DNA of 33,650 nucleotides from DAIOGN01 sp036745245 (GTDB lineage: Bacteria; Zixibacteria; MSB-5A5; JAUVRN01). The stretch covers positions 1-33,650 of the forward strand of contig DAIOGN010000020.1 in the NCBI GenBank assembly GCA_036745245.1. The letters run 5' to 3'. Positions 16,945-24,377 of the stretch are shown here, one piece after another (position 1 is the first letter of the stretch; each line of letters starts with the position of its first letter). The notes beneath the pieces were generated by a model. It was not told where the DNA came from and made no database searches. It saw nothing but the letters and a program-made list of their open reading frames with translations. The translations under genes were made by a program, and so were the position numbers.

Positions 16945-17021
16945 GCTGGCCCAACTTATGAAAAAGCGTTGACTTAGGCGAGCCTGAACGAGGCGTCGCG
17001 CTGAGTTCCCAAACCGCCACA

Positions 17022-17050
17022 ATTATAGGCCCGAGCCGGCCGGCCCGCAA
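17022..17050 (-). promoter_or_regulatory. Candidate parAB promoter
   Basis: On the minus strand TTGCGG (17050-17045), a 17-base spacer and a perfect TATAAT (17027-17022) lie in the rsmG-parA gap, about 75 bases before the parA start. The spacing is ideal and the -10 perfect; the -35 matches in three positions. Confidence 0.6.
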
Positions 17051-17065
17051 GAACATTATCCAGGC

Positions 17066-17722
17066 TCAGGAGAATTGAAGCAGAATGCGCTTTGCAGAAG
17101 AATCTGGAAGTGAGTACTCGTGTGTGGCCGCAAGGTGAAGACTCATTTCGGATGCTGCGACGGACCATTCACTCTGATTGTGTTCTGTTGCGAAGATGAT
17201 CCATGTTGAATTCATGGGAGACTTGTCGAGAAGCGAGCGCCATTTGGAAGGCTGTGTCAATGCGCGCGCGAGCAGGACAGAGTCGTTTGGCTGCTTACGA
17301 AGCACGGACTTCAACTCCTCAGAGCAGACCGCGGCATTTGATAGAGGGAGCACGGCTCTCACGAGTTCGAGGAACTCCGCTTTGGCGTTGCTTCGCTCGA
17401 CCAGAAGCACATTGCAGTCCGGACACACGATTGCGAGTGGAACGCCGGGAAGTCCGCCGCCGGAGCCGGCGTCGATCAGAGTCCTGGGCCCCGTGAGAAT
17501 CCCAAGCGCGAGCGGCTGGACCGAATCAAAGATGTGGGACCAGATTGCCGGCGGGTTTTGCTGTGATGCTGACAGCAGGTTGCGGCGAGCTGCGTGCTGA
17601 AGTAGAAGATCCACGTACTTCTCAAGGGGTCCCGTGCTCACGGCCCAGTCCCGCGCGGGGTTTATCTTGCTGAGGAACTCCAGGACAGCCGTGGTGGAGG
17701 CGGAGTGTTTCACGTGAAACAC
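17066..17722 (-). CDS. rsmG: RsmG (GidB), 16S rRNA 7-methylguanosine methyltransferase
   Basis: 218 residues, normal length. The SAM-binding motif LIDAGSGGGLPGVPLAIVCP is near residues 86-105, followed by VLLVERSNAKAEFLELV and, later, LLARAL, all family landmarks. RsmG uses SAM to methylate G527 (E. coli numbering) of 16S rRNA. It begins at GTG 17722, directly after the mnmG stop codon with no spacing, so translation is probably coupled. The first residues MFHVKH are encoded by a parS site, so protein N-terminus and partition site constrain each other here. The C-terminal third is less typical but in frame. Confidence 0.93.
   Translation of the reverse strand: MFHVKHSASTTAVLEFLSKINPARDWAVSTGPLEKYVDLLLQHAARRNLLSASQQNPPAIWSHIFDSVQPLALGILTGPRTLIDAGSGGGLPGVPLAIVCPDCNVLLVERSNAKAEFLELVRAVLPLSNAAVCSEELKSVLRKQPNDSVLLARALTQPSKWRSLLDKSPMNSTWIIFATEHNQSEWSVAASEMSLHLAATHEYSLPDSSAKRILLQFS
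17706..17721. promoter_or_regulatory. parS site 1
   Basis: A perfect TGTTTCACGTGAAACA, the near-universal chromosomal ParB-binding site. The symmetry extends three bases on each side (17703-17724). It covers the rsmG start codon and the last bases of mnmG, in the same locus as parAB. Confidence 0.96.
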
Positions 17723-19573
17723 TCAGGCCGCTTTGGGCGGCTTATGGCGTTTCATGTGGACGAATAGCAGGGCCATGTCCCCCGGGGTGACGCCCGCGAT
17801 TCGGCTGGCCTGGCCCAATGTTGCAGGGCGAATCCTCGCCAGCTTTTCCTTGGCCTCCGCTTTGATACCAGTGACCAGCTCGAAGTCGAAGCCGTCCGGG
17901 ACCGGTACCCCGTCCATGGCTGAAAGCCGTGAGATATCCCTCTCCTGGCGCCTGAGGTATCCGTCGTACTTTATTTCGATCGCAAGCTTCTCGGCAAACC
18001 GGCGTTCGAGCCGTGACCAGGCTGAGTCCATGGGAAAAACGTCCTCGGGGGCCATGGCTGGGAGCCGGACTATCTGGGCTACCGTCCGTCCCCTGAGTGA
18101 CGGGTCGAGACCATCCTGGTCAGGATGTTTCACGTGAAACAATTCCTTGAGACGGTCGGCCTCCTGCCGTTGGGACCTGAAACGCTCTAATCTGCTGGTG
18201 GTTATGAGCCCCAGGCCGGCTCCCTGCTCAATCAGCCGCTCCTCGGCGTTGTCTTCCCTGAGGATAAGACGGTACTCGGCTCGGGAGGTGAACATGCGGT
18301 AAGGTTCTTCCGGGACAAGTGTACAAAGATCGTCAATTAGAACCCCGATATAGGCTTCGTGGCGGCCAAGTACTACCGGCGGTCGATTCTGGAGCGCGCA
18401 GGCCGCGTTGATCCCTGCCATAAGCCCCTGGGCAGCAGCCTCCTCGTATCCTGATGTACCGTTGATCTGGCCAGCCAGATAGAGGCCCCTGATCCGCTTG
18501 GTCTCCAGGGTGGGCCGAATCTGGTCCGGGGGGAAAAAGTCGTACTCGACGGCGTATCCCGCCCGAGTCATCGAGACATTCTCCAGCCCTGGAATCGTCC
18601 GCATGGCCTTGAGTTGGAGGTCCGCAGGCAGACTGGTCGAGAAGCCGTTTACATAAAGCTCGTCAGTATCTAGTCCCTCCGGCTCCAGGAAGATATGATG
18701 ACCCGTTTTCTCGCTGAATCTCACCACCTTGTCCTCGACCGAAGGGCAGTACCGTGGCCCCACAGCAGAGATCTGGCCATTGAACATGGGCGATTCGGCC
18801 AGTCTGGATCGGATCAGGTCGTGTGTCGAGGCGTTGGTCCTGGTCAGATGGCAAACGAGCTGGGGCAGGCGGATATCTGCCGTCTCCGGAGAGAATGGCT
18901 GAACCGGATGATCCCCCGGCTGAGGGGCGGTCCTGCTCCAGTCCACAGTGCGACCATCGATTCGGGGCGGTGTGCCGGTCTTCAGGCGGCCCGTGCGGAA
19001 CCCCAGATCCCGCATCTGGGTGCTGAGGCCAATGCTAGGTGACTCACCAAATCGGCCTTCGCGCTTCTGGTTCCGGCCGCAGTGGGTCAGTCCCTCGAGA
19101 AACGTCCCGGTACAAAGAATCACGGCGCGGCAGGAGACTGTCCCGGACAGCTTCAACTCGAGTCCTGAGATTGTCGAGCCGGACAGCTTGAGCCCTACGA
19201 TCTCATCCGCCAGAATGGCCAGGTTCGGCAGCTCCTTCACACGGCTCTGCGCCGCTTCGCGATAGAGCTTTCTGTCGCATTGCACTCTGGTGGCTCTGAC
19301 GGCTGGCCCCTTGGAGCGATTCAAAACCTTGAATTGAATCCCGGCCCGATCGGCAAGTTTGCCCATCTCTCCACCGAGAGCGTCGATCTCCTTTACCAGG
19401 TGGCTCTTGGCCAGCCCGCCGATGGCCGGATTGCAGGACATCTCGCCAACGCGAGTGGAGTCCATTGTGATCAGAGCGCAACGCAGTCCCATGCGTGTGG
19501 CGGCCGAAACGGCCTCGATGCCCGCGTGCCCACCGCCTACGACGATGACGTCAAAATCTTGCTGAATGCTCAT
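17723..19573 (-). CDS. mnmG: MnmG (GidA), tRNA wobble-uridine modification enzyme, FAD-binding subunit
   Basis: 616 residues, family length. The FAD-binding motif VVGGGHAGIEAVSAATRMG is near residues 11-30. Family landmarks include MSCNPAIGGLAKSHLVKEIDALGG, GTFLEGLTHCGRNQKREGRFGE, LKTGTPPRIDGRTVDW, EYDFFPPDQIRPTLETK and LYLAGQINGTSGYEEAAAQGLMAGINAA. With MnmE it adds the aminomethyl-type group to C5 of wobble uridine in several tRNAs. Its start overlaps the end of mnmE by four bases (ATGA). The segment LFHVKHPDQDG near residue 480 is encoded through a parS site, an insertion-like place in the helical region that tolerates it. Confidence 0.97.
   Translation of the reverse strand: MSIQQDFDVIVVGGGHAGIEAVSAATRMGLRCALITMDSTRVGEMSCNPAIGGLAKSHLVKEIDALGGEMGKLADRAGIQFKVLNRSKGPAVRATRVQCDRKLYREAAQSRVKELPNLAILADEIVGLKLSGSTISGLELKLSGTVSCRAVILCTGTFLEGLTHCGRNQKREGRFGESPSIGLSTQMRDLGFRTGRLKTGTPPRIDGRTVDWSRTAPQPGDHPVQPFSPETADIRLPQLVCHLTRTNASTHDLIRSRLAESPMFNGQISAVGPRYCPSVEDKVVRFSEKTGHHIFLEPEGLDTDELYVNGFSTSLPADLQLKAMRTIPGLENVSMTRAGYAVEYDFFPPDQIRPTLETKRIRGLYLAGQINGTSGYEEAAAQGLMAGINAACALQNRPPVVLGRHEAYIGVLIDDLCTLVPEEPYRMFTSRAEYRLILREDNAEERLIEQGAGLGLITTSRLERFRSQRQEADRLKELFHVKHPDQDGLDPSLRGRTVAQIVRLPAMAPEDVFPMDSAWSRLERRFAEKLAIEIKYDGYLRRQERDISRLSAMDGVPVPDGFDFELVTGIKAEAKEKLARIRPATLGQASRIAGVTPGDMALLFVHMKRHKPPKAA
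18126..18141. promoter_or_regulatory. parS site 2, inside mnmG
   Basis: A second perfect TGTTTCACGTGAAACA, 420 bases from the first, lies within the mnmG coding frame, where it encodes FHVKH. Two such exact 16-base palindromes so close together cannot be chance. Confidence 0.96.
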
Positions 19574-20934
19574 TTGCCGATGCAGAACTCCGAGAAGATT
19601 CGCTCCAGGATCTCATCATCGTACACTTTGCCCACGAGTTCGTCAATCGCTCGTGCCGCCTCTCGCAGTTCGAGTGCCACAACTTCCGGCGGCTCCTCCT
19701 GGTCGATGCAGCGGCGTGCATCCTCGAGTCCGGATACACATGCCTGCAACGCCTGATACTGCCTCAGCCGTGTAACGGCGCTTTCACTCGAACTGAGAAT
19801 GGTAGAACCCAGGCGCTTCGAGATCTGCTCGCAAAGTTCAGCGATCCCGTCTCCGGTGAAGGCGCTCACCCGAAGTGTGCTGCCCTGGACCACATGATGC
19901 GGTCCTGAGCCGTTTGTCAGGTCGGACTTGTTGTAAACGGTCAACCTGTCATCTCGTAACCCAGGCTCTTCCAACATGGTAGTCACATCTACGATGCTGA
20001 GAATGAGATCCGCCGAGTTCACAAGCTCGCGCGCGCGCCTGATACCCTCCGCCTCAATCGGATCATGTGACACGCGCAATCCGGCAGTGTCTGTCAGAAT
20101 GACAGGCATGCCCCCGAGATCTACCATTTCGGTGATGGCGTCTCGTGTCGTACCGGGGACCTCGGTGACAATCGAACGATTCATCCTGAGAATCGAGTTG
20201 AAGATCGATGATTTACCGGCGTTCGGCGGCCCGCAGATCACCACTCTGGCACCTTCACGCAGGAGTCTTCCCACGCTGTAGGTGGACGCCAGCCCGCCTG
20301 CGATCTCAATAAGCGATTCCATTTCAGGGCGAATCGCTTTGAGCTCCAGCTCCGGAATGTCATCGTCCACGAAGTCGATGCCCGCCTCGAAGCGGGCCCT
20401 GAGACTCGTGAGCCTCGCGGACAAATCCAGAAGCTGTGTGTGAAGCGTGCCCGCGTAGGCGCCGAGAGCGTTCCGTGACACGGCGGCCGTGGGGGCGGCG
20501 ATGAGATCGGCCACCGACTCCGCCTGCACCAGGTCCATCCGCCCGTTGAGAAATGCGCGCAGCGTGAACTCCCCTGGCAGCGCGGGCAGCGCGCCTGCGG
20601 CGATCACCGCGGCCAGCACTCCTTCCACCTGCACTCGACCACCGTGCGCGTGAAACTCCACCGTGTCCTCACCGGTGTAGGTGTGCGGCGCGCGCATCAC
20701 GGCAGCCAGAACCTGGTCGATCGGGAGACGGCCCCCGGACATCACGCGACCGAGCACCAAAGACATGGAAGGAGCGCCAACAAGTGCTGCGGGGCGGCTG
20801 AACACGCGAGCGGCAATGGCCAGCGAGTCGGCACCCGAGATTCTCACGATCCCGATGGCGCCGGCGCCAGGTGCCGTAGCGATCGCCGCTATGCTGCGGG
20901 CAGAACGCGCCTCATCCAGATACGAGGCTGACAC
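19570..20934 (-). CDS. mnmE: MnmE (TrmE), tRNA modification GTPase
   Basis: 454 residues. The N-terminal formyl-THF-binding domain (IAAIATAPGAGAIGIVRISG; then GEFTLRAFLNGRMDLVQAESVADLI) precedes a G domain with G1 GPPNAGKSS near residue 235, G2 GTTRDAITE, G3 DTAGLR and G4 NKSD. The C-terminus ends FCIGK, the conserved CxGK catalytic tail. It dimerises and works with MnmG on wobble uridines. It follows yidC after seven bases and overlaps mnmG by four, forming a tight operon. Confidence 0.97.
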   Translation of the reverse strand: MSASYLDEARSARSIAAIATAPGAGAIGIVRISGADSLAIAARVFSRPAALVGAPSMSLVLGRVMSGGRLPIDQVLAAVMRAPHTYTGEDTVEFHAHGGRVQVEGVLAAVIAAGALPALPGEFTLRAFLNGRMDLVQAESVADLIAAPTAAVSRNALGAYAGTLHTQLLDLSARLTSLRARFEAGIDFVDDDIPELELKAIRPEMESLIEIAGGLASTYSVGRLLREGARVVICGPPNAGKSSIFNSILRMNRSIVTEVPGTTRDAITEMVDLGGMPVILTDTAGLRVSHDPIEAEGIRRARELVNSADLILSIVDVTTMLEEPGLRDDRLTVYNKSDLTNGSGPHHVVQGSTLRVSAFTGDGIAELCEQISKRLGSTILSSSESAVTRLRQYQALQACVSGLEDARRCIDQEEPPEVVALELREAARAIDELVGKVYDDEILERIFSEFCIGK

Positions 20935-20941
20935 GGCATGT

Positions 20942-22636
20942 CTACTTCTTGGCGGATTTCCGCGGTGTGTCTGCCACCACGACCGCAGGCGTCACGGGCG
21001 GCAGACTCCGCTCCACGCTCCACTGCTCCGCAATGGAGAGGATGTTGTACACCGTCCAGTACAACACCAGGCCTGAGGGCAGGCCGCGGAAGAAGAAGAA
21101 CATGAGCACCGGCATGCCGTACACCAGCAGCTTCTGCTTCGGATCCTTGTTGGTGAGCAACTGCTGGCCGAGCATCGCGGCCGACATGAACCCACACAAG
21201 AGCAGGTTCGCCTGCGAAAGATCGGTGAGCCACAGGAAGCCGACGCCGCGCAGCTCGATGTAGGACTTGAACACGGTGAACAGGGAGAAGAAAATCGGCA
21301 GCTGCGGCAGCATCCACATGCAGCTCCCCAGCGGATTGAACTTCTCATCCTTGTACAGCTTCATCATCCGGCGATTCAGTTCCTGCGAGTCGTCCTTGTA
21401 CTTCTCCTGAATCTCCTTGAGCTTGGGCTGGAGCGCCTTCATGCGGTGCATCTGCAGGTAATTCTTCCGGGAGAACGGGAAGAGAATCACCTTCATCACC
21501 ATGGTGAAGATCACGATCACCCAGCCGTAGCTGGGGATCACCTTGTACAGCATGGTCACGAACCAGAGAATAGCCACCGCAAAGGGACGCAGGAGCCAGT
21601 ACCCCATCTCCGCCGCGTGGTCCAGATCGCGTCCGGCCTGGCCGAGGATCCAGTAGTCCACCGGCCCGAGGTAGAGATCAAAGGACGGATCGGCTCCGTC
21701 CTGGATGCGATTGCCGAGCCGAACGCTGAACTCGCGCCGGTTTACCTGCTGGCCCGCTTCCAACACGCCCGTTTCGGTGGCCGCCACTTCGAAGTCTTCC
21801 GCCTGGGTGTCGGTGCGGATCAGCGCCACGAAGAAGTACTTTGACTTGATTCCGACCCAGTCGATGGCGCCGGCGGATCCTTCTTTCAACTGGCCGTCTT
21901 CGAAGTCATCGAACTTGGCGACCTCGGCTGCCTGTCGCACATAGGCCGAGTAGAAGGAATAGTCGTCGGACCGGTTGGCTTCGGTGGGGTCAAGCCCGCC
22001 GCGCCAGCCCACTTCGAGCCGGGTGGCGCGCACCAACTCGGCTTCATGCGCCACGTGGATCTTAAGTCCAATCAGGTACGACGAAGAGCGGAAGGTGTAT
22101 TCCACCCGAACGGGCGCACCGCCCTGCGTGCGGCCGTCGAAGGTGAGACGCGTGGAATCCCCCGCGCCCTTTTCGAGCTTCAGTTCGAGCGCGGACGGGG
22201 AAAACGACATGTCCTCGAACACGAGGTTGCCGGCTTCCGGCAGCGAGAAGTGCAGAGGGTGCGCAGCCCGATTCGGAACCAGCTCGATCTGCCCGCTGCC
22301 GTCGAGATACTGGAAGCGTTTCAGCTTGAACGATACGAGCGTGGCGCCGCGCGATGAAAAGCGAGCGCTGTACAGATCGGTCTCGACCGTGGTGAACTGC
22401 TCGGGAGTCGTGTCGTTTGCGGACCCGGCGGCAACGGTGCTGTCGGGCGAGGTCCAGACTGTTGAATCGAGTGGGGCCGGAGACGAAGACTGACCAAGCG
22501 AATCGCCGGTCACACTCAGCGAGTCAGTGGCGACAGGCGGGGTCTGAGGCGCGAATCCAATCCACTCCCAGTAAAAGGGGAGGAGGACGAAGATGAGTCC
22601 GATGACGCCCAGGGCTATGACTGTTCGCCTGTCCAT
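20942..22636 (-). CDS. yidC: YidC/Oxa1 membrane protein insertase
   Basis: 564 residues, the Gram-negative long form. An N-terminal membrane helix (VIALGVIGLIFVLLPFYW) is followed by a Ser/Thr/Asp-rich linker and a large periplasmic beta domain (about 85-355). The conserved C-terminal core has five membrane segments with YGWVIVIFTMVMKVILFPFSRKNY, MKALQPKLKEIQEKYKDD and the QLPIFFSLFTVFK and LVLYWTVYNILSIAEQ segments. A short basic tail closes it. It inserts inner-membrane proteins alone or with Sec. It sits between yidD and mnmE, the classical order. Confidence 0.97.
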   Translation of the reverse strand: MDRRTVIALGVIGLIFVLLPFYWEWIGFAPQTPPVATDSLSVTGDSLGQSSSPAPLDSTVWTSPDSTVAAGSANDTTPEQFTTVETDLYSARFSSRGATLVSFKLKRFQYLDGSGQIELVPNRAAHPLHFSLPEAGNLVFEDMSFSPSALELKLEKGAGDSTRLTFDGRTQGGAPVRVEYTFRSSSYLIGLKIHVAHEAELVRATRLEVGWRGGLDPTEANRSDDYSFYSAYVRQAAEVAKFDDFEDGQLKEGSAGAIDWVGIKSKYFFVALIRTDTQAEDFEVAATETGVLEAGQQVNRREFSVRLGNRIQDGADPSFDLYLGPVDYWILGQAGRDLDHAAEMGYWLLRPFAVAILWFVTMLYKVIPSYGWVIVIFTMVMKVILFPFSRKNYLQMHRMKALQPKLKEIQEKYKDDSQELNRRMMKLYKDEKFNPLGSCMWMLPQLPIFFSLFTVFKSYIELRGVGFLWLTDLSQANLLLCGFMSAAMLGQQLLTNKDPKQKLLVYGMPVLMFFFFRGLPSGLVLYWTVYNILSIAEQWSVERSLPPVTPAVVVADTPRKSAKK

Positions 22637-22639
22637 GTG

Positions 22640-22858
22640 CTAGCCTCTGGCCGGAGGGACAGGGTCATAGCCGCCGCGAGACAGGGGGTGGCAGCGAAGC
22701 AGGCGCAGCACCGTGAGGCGTGCGCCCTTTATAACTCCATGACTGTCAAAGGCTTGAATGCAGTATTCGGAGCAGGTGGGGTAGTGCTTGCAGGCGGTCG
22801 GCAGAAGCAGTCCCACCGAGTGCCGATATATCCCGACCACCGTCCGAACTGCGCTCAT
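22640..22858 (-). CDS. yidD: YidD, membrane protein insertion efficiency factor
   Basis: 72 residues from ATG 22858. The family signature is complete: YRHSVGLLLPTACKHYPTCSEYCIQAFDSHGVIKGARLTVLRLLRCHPLSRGGYDPVP, with the CxxxPTCSEY and RCHPxxxGGxDPVP motifs. The protein assists YidC at the inner membrane. A longer TTG start at 22888 has GGAG five bases upstream and would overlap rnpA by 11 bases; family length favours 22858, but the TTG is a real alternative. Confidence 0.93.
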   Translation of the reverse strand: MSAVRTVVGIYRHSVGLLLPTACKHYPTCSEYCIQAFDSHGVIKGARLTVLRLLRCHPLSRGGYDPVPPARG

Positions 22859-22877
22859 GTAACTTGTTGTCAATACG

Positions 22878-23201
22878 CTAGTTACCAATGCTGCTCCGAA
22901 AGTCTGAGAGGATCTTCAGGGCGCCTGAGTACTCGAAGGCGCTCTCGTCGCCCCGAATCAGGACCTGGTATGAGCCCGTGGGAAGGTTGGCCTCTACGAT
23001 ACGGATCGCCTCCCGCCACCGTCTGCGTATCTTGTTGCGTATCACTGCGTTACCGCATGCTTTCGGGATTGATACGGCGAATCTGGGCGCGTCGAGGTCT
23101 TCAATTATATAGCGTATTCTGGCGCCCCCGCACGACCAGGATCTGCCCTGAAGGTACAGTCGACTGAAGTTGGAGCGCCCCGAGAGGGAGTGCCGGCCCA
23201 A
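22878..23201 (-). CDS. rnpA: RnpA, protein subunit of ribonuclease P
   Basis: 107 residues. The start is placed at TTG 23201, two bases after the rpmH stop, giving GRHSLSGRSNFSRLYLQGRSW; the open frame continues upstream through rpmH in another frame and should not be used. The RNR motif region AVIRNKIRRRWREAIR is intact, with FAVSIPKACGNA before it, matching the RNA-binding core of the family. It helps the RNase P RNA mature tRNA 5' ends. The order rpmH-rnpA-yidD-yidC is classical. Confidence 0.92.
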   Translation of the reverse strand: MGRHSLSGRSNFSRLYLQGRSWSCGGARIRYIIEDLDAPRFAVSIPKACGNAVIRNKIRRRWREAIRIVEANLPTGSYQVLIRGDESAFEYSGALKILSDFRSSIGN

Positions 23202-23203
23202 GC

Positions 23204-23359
23204 TTACTTGCGCTTGGCGGCGGACTGGACCACCAGGCGCTTGCGCCCCTTGGCGCGGCGCCGCTTCAGCACCGCTCGGCCGTTCTTGGTGGCCATGCGT
23301 TTGCGGAAGCCGTGGTCGTTGAGTTTCTTGCGATTGGAAGGCTGGAAGGTGCGTTTCAT
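23204..23359 (-). CDS. rpmH: Ribosomal protein L34
   Basis: 51 residues from ATG 23359 (MKRTFQPSNRKKLNDHGFRKRM ... GRAVLKRRRAKGRKRL). It is an almost perfect L34, with the usual high Arg/Lys content, and a slightly extended tail (VVQSAAKRK). A 12-codon upstream extension has no similarity. It is the first gene of the operon that runs through rnpA, yidD, yidC, mnmE, mnmG and rsmG. Confidence 0.97.
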   Translation of the reverse strand: MKRTFQPSNRKKLNDHGFRKRMATKNGRAVLKRRRAKGRKRLVVQSAAKRK

Positions 23360-23401
23360 TTGCTCTGCTCTTGTTTTTCGCCGACAAAACGGCAATCCGA
23401 C

Positions 23402-23430
23402 ACGTTATCCGGCCGCCCGGTGGAAGTCAA
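23402..23430 (-). promoter_or_regulatory. Candidate rpmH promoter
   Basis: On the minus strand TTGACT (23430-23425) is followed after 17 bases by TAACGT (23407-23402), giving a leader of about 37 bases before rpmH. The -35 is strong and the -10 weak. Confidence 0.45.
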
Positions 23431-23494
23431 GCTTTTCAAGCGGGATTTCGGCGTAAGGGGCGTGTGGCCCCCCTGGGCGTCTGGGGCTGGCCGG

Positions 23495-23629
23495 GTTCCA
23501 GGGCGGGAGTCCGACCTCCAGCTCAATCTCGGGTCGCATCCCTGCGACCCTCGAACCGCTCCGGCTCGCTTCACAATCCTGTTTCGCTCGCCGTAGAGGG
23601 AGCCGGGGGACGGACTCCCGCCCTGGAAC
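23495..23629. repeat. 19-bp perfect inverted repeat with 97-base structured loop
   Basis: Left arm GTTCCAGGGCGGGAGTCCG (23495-23513) and its exact complement (23611-23629). Inside the loop GGGTCGCA-TCCC-TGCGACCC (23531-23550) forms a perfect eight-pair hairpin. The nested arrangement could be a folded RNA or a miniature mobile element; I do not recognise it as RNase P RNA, tmRNA or 6S RNA. Confidence 0.7.
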
Positions 23630-24170
23630 ACAAACTCCCAGATTCGAGATCTCGAGCAGCCACCTCCAAGAGCGAGTCCAGAGGACTCCAGACGACTCGA
23701 GCCGAAGCGACGCTGTCCCTCGACGCCGTCATCCCTCACTTCCAAGATGGTCAGCATGAGAACAGAAAGCGGGGTCGAGCCGACTCCGCCGCCCGGCCGG
23801 GAGGCGATCTGATTAAGACACGAAACGACTCTGCCGAAAGTGGAGAGTAGCAACGAGCCCAGACGACGTCCGCCCCGACAGCGGCGCGACGTCCGAGAGC
23901 ACTGAGCAAGGAGGCTTGATCGTTGTGGGCAGCAACAGGACGGAGTCGATCGCGGCGGCGATTCTCCCGCGCGACTCGAGGAGCGATTCGACAGGCTGGA
24001 TGATGGGACCGAAGGTCTGCTCACCCGGACTCCGATCGAACTTCATGACGCCGAAGTTTTGCGGCCGGCGATTCGCGACGAACATAGATTTGTCCACATC
24101 CAATGACGTCGATCGCGCCGGGTTCACCGCCGTGAATCGGAACTTTTTTCGCGATTTCGCATTTCACCTA

Positions 24171-24198
24171 TTGACAGTGAATCCTGATGATTTATAAT
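24171..24198 (+). promoter_or_regulatory. Strong sigma70-type promoter of the kamA operon
   Basis: Perfect TTGACA (24171-24176) and perfect TATAAT (24193-24198) with a 16-base spacer, in a locally AT-rich stretch. Transcription would begin near 24205 and give a leader of about 170 bases before kamA. Confidence 0.75.
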
Positions 24199-24243
24199 CA
24201 CGCGACTTTCTCGAATGACAATACGAGAATCAAGAGTTCGCGA

Positions 24244-24375
24244 ATGACTGCGACCAGGGTCCGGACCGATGGGGGCCGGAACCAAGAGTCCATCGAACGC
24301 AGCCTGCCAAAAGACCGGCCCACGGCCGGCTTCTTCATTATGGGTCAGAAAAGTTCCTCCAGGGAGACGGTCTGA
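24244..24375 (+). CDS. Possible short leader ORF upstream of kamA
   Basis: A 43-codon frame (MTATRVRTDGG ... KSSSRETV) lies wholly in the kamA leader and stops two bases before the kamA ATG, which would allow coupled translation. A CCGGCC-CAC-GGCCGG hairpin (24315-24329) followed by a pyrimidine-rich stretch lies within it. The frame also opens from ATG 24187, but that lies upstream of the expected transcript start. No homologue is recognised and the ribosome binding site is poor, so it may be only untranslated leader. Confidence 0.2.
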   Translation: MTATRVRTDGGRNQESIERSLPKDRPTAGFFIMGQKSSSRETV

Positions 24376-24377
24376 AC

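Larger units (their letters stand above)
23360..24170. other. Gene-poor region at the transcription switch
   Basis: Genes to the left run leftward and genes to the right run rightward, and dnaA, which often stands next to rpmH, is absent. Frames in both strands (for example 23356-24024 minus and 23916-24197 plus) are Ser/Arg-rich or unrecognised and are not called. The region holds a long inverted repeat (23495-23629), an internal hairpin (23531-23550), the 12-bp palindrome TCGAGATCTCGA (23644-23655) and one DnaA-box-like site TTGTCCACA (24090-24098, 8 of 9). It may be a lost gene, an unrecognised RNA or part of an origin. Confidence 0.4.

Noticed and set aside
23356..24024. 222-codon minus-strand frame between rpmH and kamA
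   Set aside because: Ser/Arg/Gly-rich, includes the inverted repeat in its frame and overlaps rpmH; no domain seen.
23916..24197. 93-codon plus-strand frame ending in the kamA promoter
   Set aside because: Composition is protein-like, but there is no recognisable family, and the frame ends inside the -10 box. A decayed gene cannot be excluded.
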